DNA of 64,000 nt, taken from Cephalotus follicularis (Eukaryota; Streptophyta; Magnoliopsida; Oxalidales; Cephalotaceae). The notes under the pieces were generated by a model, which saw only the letters and a program-made list of their open reading frames with translations, was not told the origin of the DNA and did not search any database. Position 1 is the stretch's first letter, and each line of letters begins with the position of its first letter. Location: contig BDDD01001806.1 in NCBI GenBank assembly GCA_001972305.1, forward strand, positions 1 to 64,000, read 5' to 3'. A program made the translations under genes and the position numbers. This document shows, one piece after another, positions 24,843-35,417 of the stretch.

Positions 24843-25240
24843 TGTCGAAACAAATCACGTCGCGTTTCTCATAGACGACGCCAACTGTTGATTCAGATAT
24901 CGACTTCACAACAATCCTCCACGTTTGGAGGTTTGATTTGTTTGGAAAAGCTTTGGATTATCCAAAAAATGTCCTGGATTTTGGTTCAAAAGAAGCAAAC
25001 TATCGAAAGCCCAAGAGGTTTTACTCTGGGGACACTCCGATGCTTAAGTCAGTTACTAGCAGAGAAGTTAATCAAAAATTAATTAATTAATTAATTAAAC
25101 ATGCAATATAAAAGTTAAGGAAATACCGGTGATGTCAAACTCAACGGAGGTGCGATCTAGCGTTGGGGAGAAAAACAATTTCTGACGGGACGATTTGCGG
25201 TGAGGCGTTGTGTTCCGACGTTGTGGAGAAGACGGGAGGA
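24843..25240 (-). other. Tat leader and likely 5' LTR end
   Basis: On the minus strand, ctgaatcaaca is followed by gttggcgtcgtctatgag (around 24870-24896). This resembles the ttggcgccgtctgtggg junction seen just before gag in Tat elements, so the LTR end is probably near 24886. The other LTR edge cannot be set. A (ttaa)n run is at 25078-25098. Confidence 0.4.
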
Positions 25241-25361
25241 GCAGTGCGGCATGAAAGAGAAAGAGAGAAGCGAGCGTCGAGGAGCAGTGTGGCGTGAAAG
25301 AGAAAGAGAGAAGCGGGCGTCGAGGAGCAGTGCGGTGTGAAAGAGAGAAGCGGGCGTTGAG
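25241..25361. repeat. 43-bp tandem repeat, three copies
   Basis: Units start gcagtgcggcatgaaagaga (25241), gcagtgtggcgtgaaagaga (25284) and gcagtgcggtgtgaaagaga (25327). The third is shortened by an internal deletion. They give a spurious minus-strand 100-aa frame. Confidence 0.85.
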
Positions 25362-25527
25362 CGTAAAAGAAAAAGAGAAAAGGGAAACTGATAAGGGTTA
25401 CATGGGGCGAAGGAATGGCAAGGGCATTAAGTGCCCTCGCCATGTCTCTTTTTTATATTAAAACAGGGGAAACTGGTTAACAACAAGGGGAGTAAGTGCC
25501 CTCGTCGATTTCCCTCTTTGTTGCCTG

Positions 25528-25737
25528 TTTTTTTTTTTTTTTTTGTAGTGTAGTACACAAACCAGGTCCATCAATAATAACATCCCATAGTTTAAAATCA
25601 ATGGCTTGAATAAATATAATCATTTTTCTCTTCCAATGATAATAGTTATTACCATCAAAATAAGGGGGTTTAGAAATAGACATACTCCCACCACTATTTC
25701 CATTCATATCCATGATGATCTTTAGTAGCTTTAACAA
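25528..25737 (-). pseudogene. Copia gag N-terminus, truncated, with A-run
   Basis: The minus-strand frame (start codons at 25737 and 25710) reads PPYFDGNNYYHWKRKM, then FKLWDVIIDGP. These are the hallmarks of the copia gag N-terminus (a similar start is at 32858). After about 60 codons the sequence becomes 17 A residues (25544-25528). Gag would form the virus-like particle. The truncation with a terminal A-run is unusual for an LTR element. Confidence 0.75.
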
Positions 25738-25759
25738 TTAAGAATTATAAGGCAACCTG

Positions 25760-25772
25760 CTATGATACCAAT
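25760..25772 (-). other. Primer-binding site, minus-strand copia
   Basis: The minus strand reads tggtatcatagca, close to the initiator tRNA-Met site tggtatcagagca. It lies just outside the LTR end and upstream of gag. Confidence 0.75.
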
Positions 25773-25775
25773 TGA

Positions 25776-26780
25776 GAGAATATACAAGAGGGGCGGTGAA
25801 TTGTATATTCTATGGATATGCATACTTTTTTTTTTCAAATTTTACAATTCAACTAAGATGATGAACAAAAGAAGTACAAAGATCTTAAACAAATATAAGA
25901 ACAAGATTAACCAAACATCTATCAATCACACAAACAAAAAACAAAAAGAGATTAAGGATAGAGTCATGCAAACATGATTTATAGTGGTTCGACCAATATC
26001 TTTGCTTGCGTCCACTCCCCAAGGCACACCCTTGTGATTTAACTAGTATTCCACCTTAATACAGTTCTTGATTTGAGTTTCGGATGCAAATCAAAACGCC
26101 TTAACACTTCAGTGATTCACTCAATCACTAAGCAACCTCACACCTAGAGGCTTTCAAGACCACACCACTCTTGATTACAAATTGCAGAAGTTTAAATAGC
26201 TTGTTACAATATATAAGACCTCAAAATAGGTCAAGTATGTAAACTAAAGCTCACTTTTATTACTCAAATTACAAAATAAGAAAATTTAAGCTCTTTTGAA
26301 TGAATAGGCTCTTTTGAGAAAAACTTGAGACATTTGCTTGAATCTTTTGATCACATATTTCTTCTTGTTGCTTGATGCTAGAATGCATCTGGGGATGCCT
26401 TTTTATAGCTGAAAAATCAGTCTTATAGTCATTAGGAACGTATACAATAATTCCATGATTATTGCTTTTTGTCAACTAGCCGTTAGCTCAAAATCAGCTC
26501 TAGGGTGTCAACTTTATTGACTAAAACAATGATCTGAATTCTAACAAGTCACTTATTGCTGACTAGTATTATATAAGACTTCAGCTTTGACCTTAAAAAT
26601 GTCGTTGTTATGTGTCTGGATGTTGCCTTGTTATTGCATATTTCTAAAATGTCGCCTTAATTGTTCCATACATCGAGTTGTTCTTTATTTTTTCAAGCAT
26701 GTCACCTTAATTGATCAAAAGCATCATCCTTTTTCTCAAAAACTCTCTGCCAAAAAATAATTTCTCACCGTCAATTGCTT
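25776..26780 (-). repeat. Copia 5' LTR (about 1 kb)
   Basis: The plus strand starts tgagagaatatacaag beside the PBS. The outer edge is set where gypsy B gag coding begins, at about 26781. It is AT-rich. The accidental frames at 25762-25977 and 26269-26475 are not genes. Confidence 0.55.
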
Positions 26781-26789
26781 CTTCTGATT

Positions 26790-27330
26790 GGCAGTCTGGG
26801 AGGAGTTCTAGGAGTAGTAACAAGTCCCAAAGATCAGGGAACAGTAGCCCGAGTCACGGTGATTCACCTAAGACTATCGATAATCCACCCAGTTTCTTAG
26901 GATAGAGGGGGCAGTTTAGAGGTACATAGCAGAGGCGTAGAGGGCAGGGCTCTCAATAAAGGAACCAAGGGACACAGGGAGGCCGCTCTAGACTTTCCAG
27001 TAGTGGTAGTCGGGATTCCTTTTATCCGTGCGTGCATTGCCAACGCACTAACCATGCATCTGATGATATTTGGTGGAAGGCTAGTAATTGTATGGGTTGT
27101 GGAGCATCGGATCACATGGCTAAGGAGTGTCCTTCTGGCAGGTTTGGTTCAGGGAATCAGCAAGGACAAAGTATGGGTTGATCTCAAGCAGAACCAGAGT
27201 ATCGGTTATAAGCAATGTCGCGGTTTTGAACTGCAGTTTCACGGCTGTCCTAGTACCAATTCACCCCCTATTGTAAGGGGAGATCGTAGTAAACAGCCTA
27301 TGGGATAGACATGCTATGGACTAGAGAGCT
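26790..27330 (+). pseudogene. Gypsy B gag C-terminus with zinc knuckle
   Basis: A serine-rich segment (RSSRSSNKSQRSGNSSPSHG) precedes a CCHC knuckle at 27089-27130, CMGCGASDHMAKEC, which matches C-x2-C-x4-H-x4-C. Stops at 26903 and near 26930 and 26957 break the frame. The knuckle binds the genomic RNA. The N-terminal capsid part is missing at the junction with the copia LTR. Confidence 0.8.
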
Positions 27331-27774
27331 GCTGCGGAATCCGCTTCAGTTATAGGAGCTACAATTTGTATCTCTCAGCATATAGCGCGGACTCTCGTAG
27401 ATATGGGTTCATTTCATTCATACATTGCATTGCATTTTCTATGCTATATCGATGTGGAACCCGAGCCCTTACCTTTTGTGATAGAAGTGAGCACCCCAGT
27501 AGAACCTGTTTATTTCGAATTTGTTTGTAAATCTTGTGCCATAGAAATCGTCCATCGTATCTTGATAGCATATATAATAGTTTTGTCGATGGATGAGTTG
27601 GATGTAATCCTAGGGATGGATCGGTTAGCGGCACACTATGCTCAAGTGGATTGTTACGAGAAGGTCATAACCTTCAACATGCCGAGGAAGTCTCAGTTTC
27701 AGTTTATTGGGACCTTGGAGTACCATCCAGTTCAGATGATATCGGCCATTCAAGCTGACAGGCTTATGAGATAG
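27331..27774 (+). pseudogene. Gypsy B protease
   Basis: The frame at 27403-27774 has DMGSFHSYIA where the family has DTGSSHSFI. The catalytic threonine is methionine, as a C-to-T change of ACG would give. The second landmark DELDVILGMDRL is intact (27592-27625). The change in D-T-G should inactivate the enzyme. Confidence 0.85.
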
Positions 27775-28977
27775 GGTTGTAGTGGTTACCTAGCACATGT
27801 AACATATGGTAGAAGATGGATACCGAGGATGGAGGATGTCCCAGTTGTCAATGAGTATCCTGATGTGTTTACGGAGGAGTTGAAATCCTTACCTCCAGAG
27901 AGGGATGCATAGTTTGTCATTGATCTTCTACCAGGGACGACATTGACATCGAGAGCTCCTTACTATATGGCACCCCTAGAGTTGGAAGAGTTAAAACTTT
28001 AGTTACAAGAGTTGCTTGCTAGAGGTTTTATCAGACTGAGTGTTTCCCCCTATAGAGCACCAGTCCTGTTTGTCAAGAAAAAGGATGGATCCCTACGAAT
28101 GTGTATCGATTATCGGCAACTCAACAGGGTTACGGTTAAGAACAAGTACCCACTGTCACATGTTGATGATTATTTGATCAGTTGAGAGGTTCTTCAGTGT
28201 TCTCAAAGTAGGATTTGAGATTAGGATATCATCAGCTAAAAGTTAGAGACGAAGATATTCCAAAGACAGCCTTCAGGTCACAGTATGGGCACTACGAGAT
28301 CGTGGTAATCCCGTTTGGGGTGACCAATTCCCCTGTTGTATTCATGAGCCTTATGAACAGCGTGTTTAGTCCCTATCTTGACCAGTTCATCATGGTCTTT
28401 ATCGATGATATCTTTGTGTATTCCAAGATTATGGAGGAGCATGGACAACATTTGCACTTGGCATTGCAGGTTTTGAGAGACCACCAGTTGTATGCCAAGT
28501 TTAGCAAATGTGAGTTTTGGTTGTCAGAGGTGGCTTTCCTGGGTCACGTTATTTCTAGCACTGGTTTATCAGTAGATCCAACAAAGATAGAAGCAGTGAG
28601 GGATTGGAAATGACCGACAAACATGACAGAAGTCCGTAGTGTCTTAGGCTTAGCGGGGTATTCCCGCCGCTTTGTCTAAGGATTCTCATGGATAGCTACA
28701 CCTTTGAACCGGTTGACACAGAAAAAAATAGTGTTTGTTTGGGATGACAGATGTGAAAGGAGTTTTCAGGAATTAAAACACCGTTTCATTTCTACGCCGA
28801 TCTTGGCTTTACCAGAAGGTAATGAAGGCTTTATTGTGTACAGTGATGCATCAGGGAATGGTTTGGGTTGTGTTTTGATGCAGTATAGGAAGGTGATCGG
28901 CTATTCCTCAAGGACGTTGAAGCCTCATAAGGAGAGTTATCCCAATCATGACCTAGAGTTGACAGCGATGGTCTTTA
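27775..28977 (+). pseudogene. Gypsy B reverse transcriptase and RNase H, first part
   Basis: RT blocks include [20 protein letters not shown], then (28215-28613) [29 protein letters not shown] and VFIDDIFVY with the FIDD catalytic pair at about 28398-28409. A frameshift lies near 28170 and a stop at 28611. RNase H starts near 28830 ([16 protein letters not shown]) and is cut in LELTAMVF by the insertion at 28978. It resumes at 31785. Confidence 0.9.
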
Positions 28978-31784
28978 TGTAACACCCCCGATCTGTGGGA
29001 GTCGCCACAGGTGCATAACATAACATATCATACTAGAAAAGTTCATCTTTATTAAAAACGTGATGGTTTAAAGCATATCCAAAACATTCTAAAACTGATC
29101 ATAAACTGAAACTTATTCATAATCCCAAAAGTCATAAAATAAAATTAACATATTGTTTATTAAACGGGTCCCACTACGACCACATAAACACAGAGGGATC
29201 AGCTCCTAGATGATCCTCAGACATATGGGAGTCACTCTCATCACACATTGCCCCTTTGCTCCTGATAACCTGCCCCATGAAAACAAAAACGCGGCTGAGC
29301 AAACCTCAGTACGAATATAGAATATAAAACAGTAAATGGTATTTTAAAGCAAAAAGATTTCAAAAGTACCTTAAAACAGAAATCTTGAGCAATAAAATAA
29401 TTTAAACTTACTTTGTAAATACCCACGGCAAAACATATAAACCAAGTTCATAACTTTGAAACCATAAAGTATACCTTTCTAAAACGTAGGTTCCATAACT
29501 GAGCACCAAAACCCATAACATATCAGAAACACATAGTAGCAAGGGGTTCGCGACACCCACATTGCCAAATGGAATTGCAGTGTACGGTACTACACACACA
29601 ATTCCCCATAACATATCCCAAAACACATAACTAGGATCGATCCATACGCCTCTATCACAAATCCTATCCAAGGATATCCCAGAGAGACGCCGTAAACTAC
29701 TCACACCATTACGGAAAGTGTCATGCCCCCGTGCCAGGCCCACAGCATGCCTATGGTACCCTCATAGGTGGTTATAAAAGCTCAGTATTTCACCATTTCA
29801 AAAACATGATCTCATCAAATCATTTTAAAATTCGTAGAAAGGTTTCCCAAACATAATCATAAATCGTTCACAAACGATATAGTTTCACGTAACTTATACT
29901 TTCATAATCAAAATGCAACTCTTTTATTTTCACCATAAAGAGACATTTGCACAGCATTTCGTAAACATAACATAGCGGAGTTTATTAAGCCAGAAAATAT
30001 ATTCAATAAAATATTAATTAACTTCATTTCAAAATCCAAACATAACTGAGTTCATAATCTGAAAGGGACATATTCGTAAATTGAATTTATTTCAAATAAA
30101 CCAGATGTCTAAAAAGAAATATCCGTTCATCTCATTAAAACAAAACAGCTTCAATTCAGATAAAACCAAAACAAAGAATTTGTATTTATTCTCAAAACAG
30201 AACTGAATCAGTAAGAGTGTGTCAAGGAACGAAAATCCGTACCTTGTGCGATCACAGACTAACTTACGAATATCCGGTAACTTAATTTGCTTCACGTAGC
30301 ACAATAATCTATTCAACATAACAATGTTTAAATAAGGGTCTAAAATTCATTTTGAGCATAAAACAGAATCATAATGATGTTTACAACAGACCCGGATCAT
30401 CGGAAGAATAAACGGATGAAAACATAAAGTTACAGGACAATCTAGCCGACTGTTTCAAGAATCCAGTCGACTAACAAGGGGGGGCAGTCGACTACACAAC
30501 AGGGCCAGTCGACTACTCAACCTGGACATGCAAGCAGTCGACTGAATCAGGGGTCCAGCCGACTACTCAACACAAGACAATCGACTGTATGCATAAGACA
30601 GTCGACTACTTAAACTAGACAGCAGACTATTCATATGGGCAGTTGACTGTTCTTGGTGACAGAACAGCAATTCAGTGCAATTTAGCAGCCAAGACTCGGA
30701 TTTTTCGACACTGGAAGATTACCAACATTAAATACAACCTTTCATGGCATGTAAAACAATGTTACAACACAGAATTCGACAGAGACATGTTGACAGAAAA
30801 TTATTTAAGATGGCAGGGACTTTATACCATGCACATCTCTTCCTAATCAATTTTCTGCATAATTGCCATAGTCCAATTTATAAAACCAGATTACATAACC
30901 CATATGAGATGACAATAGGCTTGCTAACCAACTCGGAAATAATTGACAGAACATAGGAACCAAACTGAATTAAAGGAAATCTAGTAGCCTATAACATAAG
31001 AATCCGATGGAAACAATCGAAGACCAATCACCAAGACATAACAACATAGGAAACCAACCTGATGGATGTCAAAAATAGTTGTAGAAACACCAATTCGGAG
31101 GACACAGTGGCTGATCAAAAAGGAAAAACGAGAGGAAGATATCAAGAATTCAAAGCCTGTCAACTATACCAAACATTGCAAAAACGATTCCTACATTGAA
31201 ACCATGAAGAAACTAACCTGATTGACGAAGCAAGAGCACCAAAAACACAATGATTCTCCAAAGGCAGGTTCGGCAGCAACCACAAGGAAAGAGAGATGAC
31301 TGACACAATGGCTTTGACATACATATATAGCAAAAAGAGACCAAACGGGAAAGGATAGAAAAAAGGGAAAAACCAATCTGTTAGATAAGGAATGTAGGCT
31401 GATTTTTAGGGTGAGAAGAAGGAAAGAGATAGAGTTGTGAGGGAGAGGGAGATTGGAGAAAGAGAGATACGGGAGAGAGTGTTTGGAAAGAAGAAGGAAA
31501 GTAATAAAATAAAAGATTTGTTTTAAAAGCAATTTTTGAAAATACAAAATTAAATAAAATCAATTGTAAATATAATACGGTAATTAAGTATTTGATAAAA
31601 GTGGTTTGTAATATTAATAATAATGTAACTAAATATACCAAACAAAATATCCATACCAACAATCCCAAAATTAAGGCTGGTATCAGTCAGCCCAAAAACA
31701 TAAACCCAACATAAAACAGACAAATACCTAAACAAAACAGATAAAACCCGTAAGAAAATACGTACAGGCAAGCAGGGTATTACA
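28978..31784 (-). mobile_element. Solo LTR (2.8 kb) in gypsy B RNase H
   Basis: On the minus strand it starts TGTAATACCCTGCTTG (31784) and ends cagatcgggggtgttaca (28978). The flanks cttta at 28973-28977 and 31785-31789 are a perfect 5-bp TSD. Both ends match the 5' LTR of gypsy C (55913-58438), so it is a solo LTR of that family. It has no coding region. Confidence 0.92.
30445..30647. repeat. 21-bp phased GTCGAC array in solo LTR
   Basis: Cores (gtcgac, or gccgac, atcgac, gcagac, gttgac) start at 30445, 30466, 30487, 30508, 30537, 30558, 30580, 30601, 30622 and 30642. Steps are 21, 21, 21, 29, 21, 22, 21, 21, 20. The intervening bases are mostly different. Confidence 0.95.
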
Positions 31785-32537
31785 CTTTACACTACACAAA
31801 TGGAGGCATTACTTGTAAGGTACCAAGTTTGATGTTTACACGAACCATAAAAGTTTAAAGCAACCTTTCTCTCAAAAGGATGAGACAAATGAGGTGGATG
31901 GAGTTGCTTAATGACTATAACAGTGAGATACAGTACCACACAGGTAAGGCTAATGTGGTTGCAGACACCTTAAGTCGCTGATTAGCCTTCTTGACAGTTT
32001 CTCAGATTCAGACATGACCGTGGTTGTTTGATAGAATCAGAGAGGCTCAAGGTATGGATGGATGCTTGCTTAACGTTGCATTAAATGATCAAGCAGGGTT
32101 AAGACCCAAGTTCTCGCTTCATGGTGATGGATTGTTAAGGTTTTAAGGCATAGTTTGTGTTCCTGATAGTAAGGAGCTGAAGGATGAGCTTTTGTCCCAG
32201 GCTCATCGCTCTAGTTTCTAAGTTAATCCAGGGAGTACAAAGATATACCGAGCCTTGAAGCTCAGCTACTAGTGGAATTACATAAAGAGGGAGATAGCAG
32301 AGTATGTTTCTTCTGGCCTGACTTGTCAACATGTTAAGGCAGAACACCAGAGGCCGGTTGGATTGCTTCAGCAGTTTCTAGTAGCACAGCGGAAGTGGGA
32401 GCACATCACGATGGATTTTGTAACACGGTTACCAAGGACGAGGACTAACCGTGATGCTATATGAGTTATCGGTGACCGCTTTATGAAGTCTGCCCACTTT
32501 CTAGCAATCAAGATGACTTATTCTCTTGAACGGTCAG
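31785..32537 (+). pseudogene. Gypsy B RNase H end and integrase start
   Basis: After the solo LTR, RNase H continues ([13 protein letters not shown] near 31944-31980). The integrase zinc-binding part (SSGLTCQHVKAEHQRP) is near 32310-32357 and the catalytic core start (ITMDFVTRLPR) near 32408. Several stops interrupt it. It is cut at 32537 by the gag-only element and resumes at 35418. Confidence 0.85.
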
Positions 32538-32802
32538 TGTTGAGTCACAATCATAGGGAGATTGTTGAAATCAAAGGTTGCTAGTGGTACCTAGTGGAAT
32601 CTCAAGGGGTTCTTGAGAAAGTGGACGTAGGCACGGATTTGCCGAACCACTATAAATTCGTTTGCACACTCTCTAACTCTTATCTCTTTACTTACTATTG
32701 TATTGATTATTTTTCTTGAGTACTTGTTCATAGTTTAATTTGTTTATTCCGCAAACAAATTGTTTTACTTGTTTAAAGGTTGCCACATATTCGTTACTTT
32801 CA
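32538..32802 (+). repeat. 5' LTR of gag-only element (65-bp deletion)
   Basis: It starts TGTTGAGTCACAATC and ends attactttca-like (ttcgttacttt, ca). Against the 3' LTR it lacks the block between the first tgttga and aaatcaaagg. Confidence 0.9.
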
Positions 32803-32822
32803 GTTCGTATCAGAGCGGTTAT
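32803..32822 (+). other. PBS region of gag-only element
   Basis: The sequence after the LTR, gttcgtatcagagcggtt, resembles the tRNA-Met site (tggtatcagagc) with changes in its first bases. Confidence 0.7.
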
Positions 32823-32857
32823 CTCATTATTCTTAATTGTTAGAGATATAAAGATCC

Positions 32858-34522
32858 ATGGCAAACCATATGAACGTAGGATTAGAAGGTTCCTCCATAA
32901 CTAGACCTCCATTCTTTGACGGAGGTAACTATAGTTTTTGAAAAACTAGGATGACCATCTTTCTACAATCCCTAGACTATCAATTATGGCATATTATTGT
33001 AAACGGTCCTAGAATACCCACTAGAACCATAGAAGGAGTAGTCTCTCCTAAACCCGAAAATGAATATAATGATAATGATTTTAGGATGCTCCAATTAAAT
33101 TCAAAAGCCAAACATGTTTTATTTTATGCCGTTGGTCCGAATGAATTTAATCAGATATCTTCTTGTGATTCGGCAAAAGAAATGTGGGATTTATTAGAAG
33201 TTACATATGAAGGGACGAATCAAGTGAAAGAATCTAAAATTAGCATGCTTGTACATGAGTACGAATTATTTGTGATGCATGATAATGAGTGTATTAGTGA
33301 TATGTTTTCTCGATTTACTACCATTATTAATTCTCTTAAGAATCTTGGCAAATCATATCCTAATCAAGAACTTGTAAGGAAAATCTTAAGGTAATTACCG
33401 AAGAGTTGGACGCCTAAGGTGACGGCCATTGAGGAGGCTAAAGATCTCTCCATTCTCCCACTCGAACAACTTCTAGGCTCCTTGATGACACATGAGACAA
33501 CAATGAAGAATCATGAGAATGTGGAAGTCAAGAAGAAGAAGGCAATCGCTTTTAAAGCTTCAAAGGAAGATAGCGAAAGTGATGAAGATGGAGATGTTGC
33601 ACTTATAACTTCCCAATTTAAAAGGTTTCTCAAAAATCAAAAAGGGAAAAAGGCTTTCAAAAAGGAATTTCTCCAAAATGAAGAATCAAGCAAAAGGGAA
33701 GAACCAACATGCTACGAATGCAACAAGCCCGGCCACTTCAAAAACGAGTTTCCAAACCTTAAAAAGAAAGAGCAATTCAAGAAAAAGAATGAATACTTCA
33801 AGAAGAAGAAAGCGATGGTAGCCACATGGTCCGATAGCGATCCCTCAAGCTCCGAAGAGGAAAGCGATGAAGAAGTTGCACACATTGCTTACATGGTAAT
33901 TGAGGATGAGGAAAAAAATGAGGTAAATTTTACTTTTGATGAATTGTAAAATGCCTATGAGAAATTATATGTTGAATATGAAAATGTTTGTTTGAAAAAT
34001 AAGACCCTAAAGAAAAATGCTATTTCTATGACTAACGAATTAGAAATTCTAAGGAATGAAAATAGCAAATATGTGAATGAAATTGAATCTCTAAAGGAAA
34101 AAAATAGTTTTTATATAAATGAGATTGATGTTTTAAATGTTTCTTCAAAATTGTCTATTGATTTTATGGAAGAAAATGAAAAACTAAAAATTGAAATTGA
34201 TGCTTTAAAGAAATCCTTTTCTACTTTTTCAAATAGTAGTGCAAAATTGGATAATCTCTTTGGATTACAAAGATGTGTTTTTGACAAAGCCGGTCTTGGC
34301 TTTGAAGAAATGAAAAATGTCAAACACTTTAACAATTTCTTTGTTAAGAAAAATGAGCATAAAATTGTTTGCAATTATTGTGGTAGATTAGGACATATTT
34401 CTACCTCTTGCATATGTAGAAATAATTTTTTCTATGGCAAAACTAGAAAGGTTTGGGTTCCAAAAGGAACTCTTGTGACTAACTTGAAAGGACCCAAGTT
34501 CAAATGGGTACCAAAAACATAA
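32858..34522 (+). pseudogene. Copia gag (Sirevirus-like) with three stops
   Basis: One reading frame runs from ATG 32858 to the stop at 34522 (554 codons) and is broken only by in-frame stops at 32939, 33392 and 33947. The gag N-terminus reads RPPFFDGGNYSF, then a stop where the family has tryptophan. A CCHC-like knuckle (CYECNKPGHFKNEF; the last cysteine is replaced) lies near 33710-33760. A long coiled-coil rich in Glu, Lys and Asn follows, and a second knuckle (CNYCGRLGHISTSC) is near 34370-34412. Gag coats the RNA. The third stop looks like CAA to TAA. Confidence 0.9.
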
Positions 34523-34597
34523 ACCTTGTTTTTGTAGGTGTACTTGAAGTCAAGATAACTATGTTCAAGTACATATCTTGGGGAGAAAGCTTTTGTT

Positions 34598-35086
34598 AAG
34601 GGGGAGGTATTGATATTTTGATATTATTAATAATGATGTTTTATTTAGTATCATTTTATCCAACTATTGGTATATCTTATTTTTTGATATAATTTTAATA
34701 TTGTAACTTTCAATTGGTATCTTCCATAATATATCTCTTTAAAATGGTTTAATTAGTATCATTTTTGTTCAAATGCTCTTTTTGATGCTAACAAAAAGGG
34801 GGAGAATGCTTATTATCCTTAAAGAAAAATATTGATAGCTTATGCTAAGGGGGAGCTAGATATGCTATTAATGGATGAATATGTTAAGGGGGAAATTATG
34901 GTAAAAAGGGAAGCTAGATAAGATTTACTTGCATAAATCATTTTTTTAAATGAGAATTAGATATCATATTAAGGGGGAGCATATCTAAAGTTTTTATCTT
35001 CGGTATCTAAAAGAAAATCTTGTTGCTTTGAAATGTCATATTTTTTTTAATGAAGCAAATTTTTGTAATCATCAAAAAGGGGGAGA
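34598..35086 (+). other. Cluster of six polypurine-tract-like motifs
   Basis: Aagggggag or a close variant occurs at about 34598, 34795, 34847, 34885, 34971 and 35076. The last one (aaaaagggggaga) directly precedes the 3' LTR. The region is otherwise AT-rich and non-coding. Confidence 0.85.
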
Positions 35087-35087
35087 T

Positions 35088-35417
35088 TGTTGAGTCACAA
35101 TCATAGGGAGATTGTTGAGTCTCAATAATATGTTTTAATGATTACAAATTTGCATTTGACAAGTTTACTTGATGTGCAAGATAAATCAAAGGTTGCTAGT
35201 GGTACCTAGTGGAATCTCAAGGGGTTCTTGAGAAAGTGGACGTAGGCACGGATTTGCCGAACCACTATAAATTCGTTTCCACACTCTCTAACTCTTATCT
35301 CTTTACTTACTATTGTATTGATTGTTTTTCTTGAGTACTTGTTCATAGTTTAATTTGTTTATTCCGCAAACAAATTGTTTTACTTGTTTAAAGGTTGCCA
35401 CATATTCATTACTTTCA
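35088..35417 (+). repeat. 3' LTR of gag-only element
   Basis: It starts TGTTGAGTCAC after the purine tract and ends attactttca. Near its start the block gggagattgttgagtc is duplicated (35082-35120), as if the purine tract and LTR start had been copied in tandem. Confidence 0.9.

Larger units (their letters stand above)
20690..25527 (-). mobile_element. Internally deleted Tat-like element
   Basis: Read on the minus strand: leader region (25527-24843), gag and pre-protease (24842-22970), two minisatellites (22935-21560) and an opposite-strand accessory ORF (21215-20690). Tat elements such as Grande are known to carry an antisense ORF and tandem repeats between pol and the 3' LTR. Here protease, RT, RNase H and integrase are absent, so gag abuts the tandem repeats. 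LTR limits are not clear. Confidence 0.55.
25528..26780 (-). mobile_element. 5' end of a copia element: LTR, PBS, gag start
   Basis: On the minus strand, an LTR (about 26780-25776) is followed by a PBS (25772-25760) and the first 50-60 codons of gag (from 25737). The body ends in a run of 17 A (plus-strand T, 25528-25544). The rest of the element is absent. Confidence 0.7.
32538..35417 (+). mobile_element. Gag-only copia element (Sirevirus-like), TR-GAG type
   Basis: The LTRs are 32538-32802 (265 bp) and 35088-35417 (330 bp). The flanks gtcag at 32533-32537 and 35418-35422 are a perfect TSD. The only coding region is gag (32858-34522), with no protease, RT or integrase, so it is non-autonomous. 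The purine-tract cluster before the 3' LTR is a Sirevirus-type trait. The 5' LTR lacks about 65 bp present in the 3' LTR. Elsewhere I see about three mismatches between the LTRs, so the insertion is young. Confidence 0.92.

Noticed and set aside
25141..25443. 100-aa minus-strand ORF
   Set aside because: Most of it translates the 43-bp tandem repeat in the Tat leader.
30445..30647. CRISPR-like array (short repeats with variable spacers)
   Set aside because: The core is only 6-9 bp and the spacers about 15 bp. The DNA is a plant LTR and there are no cas genes. Phased palindromes explain it better.
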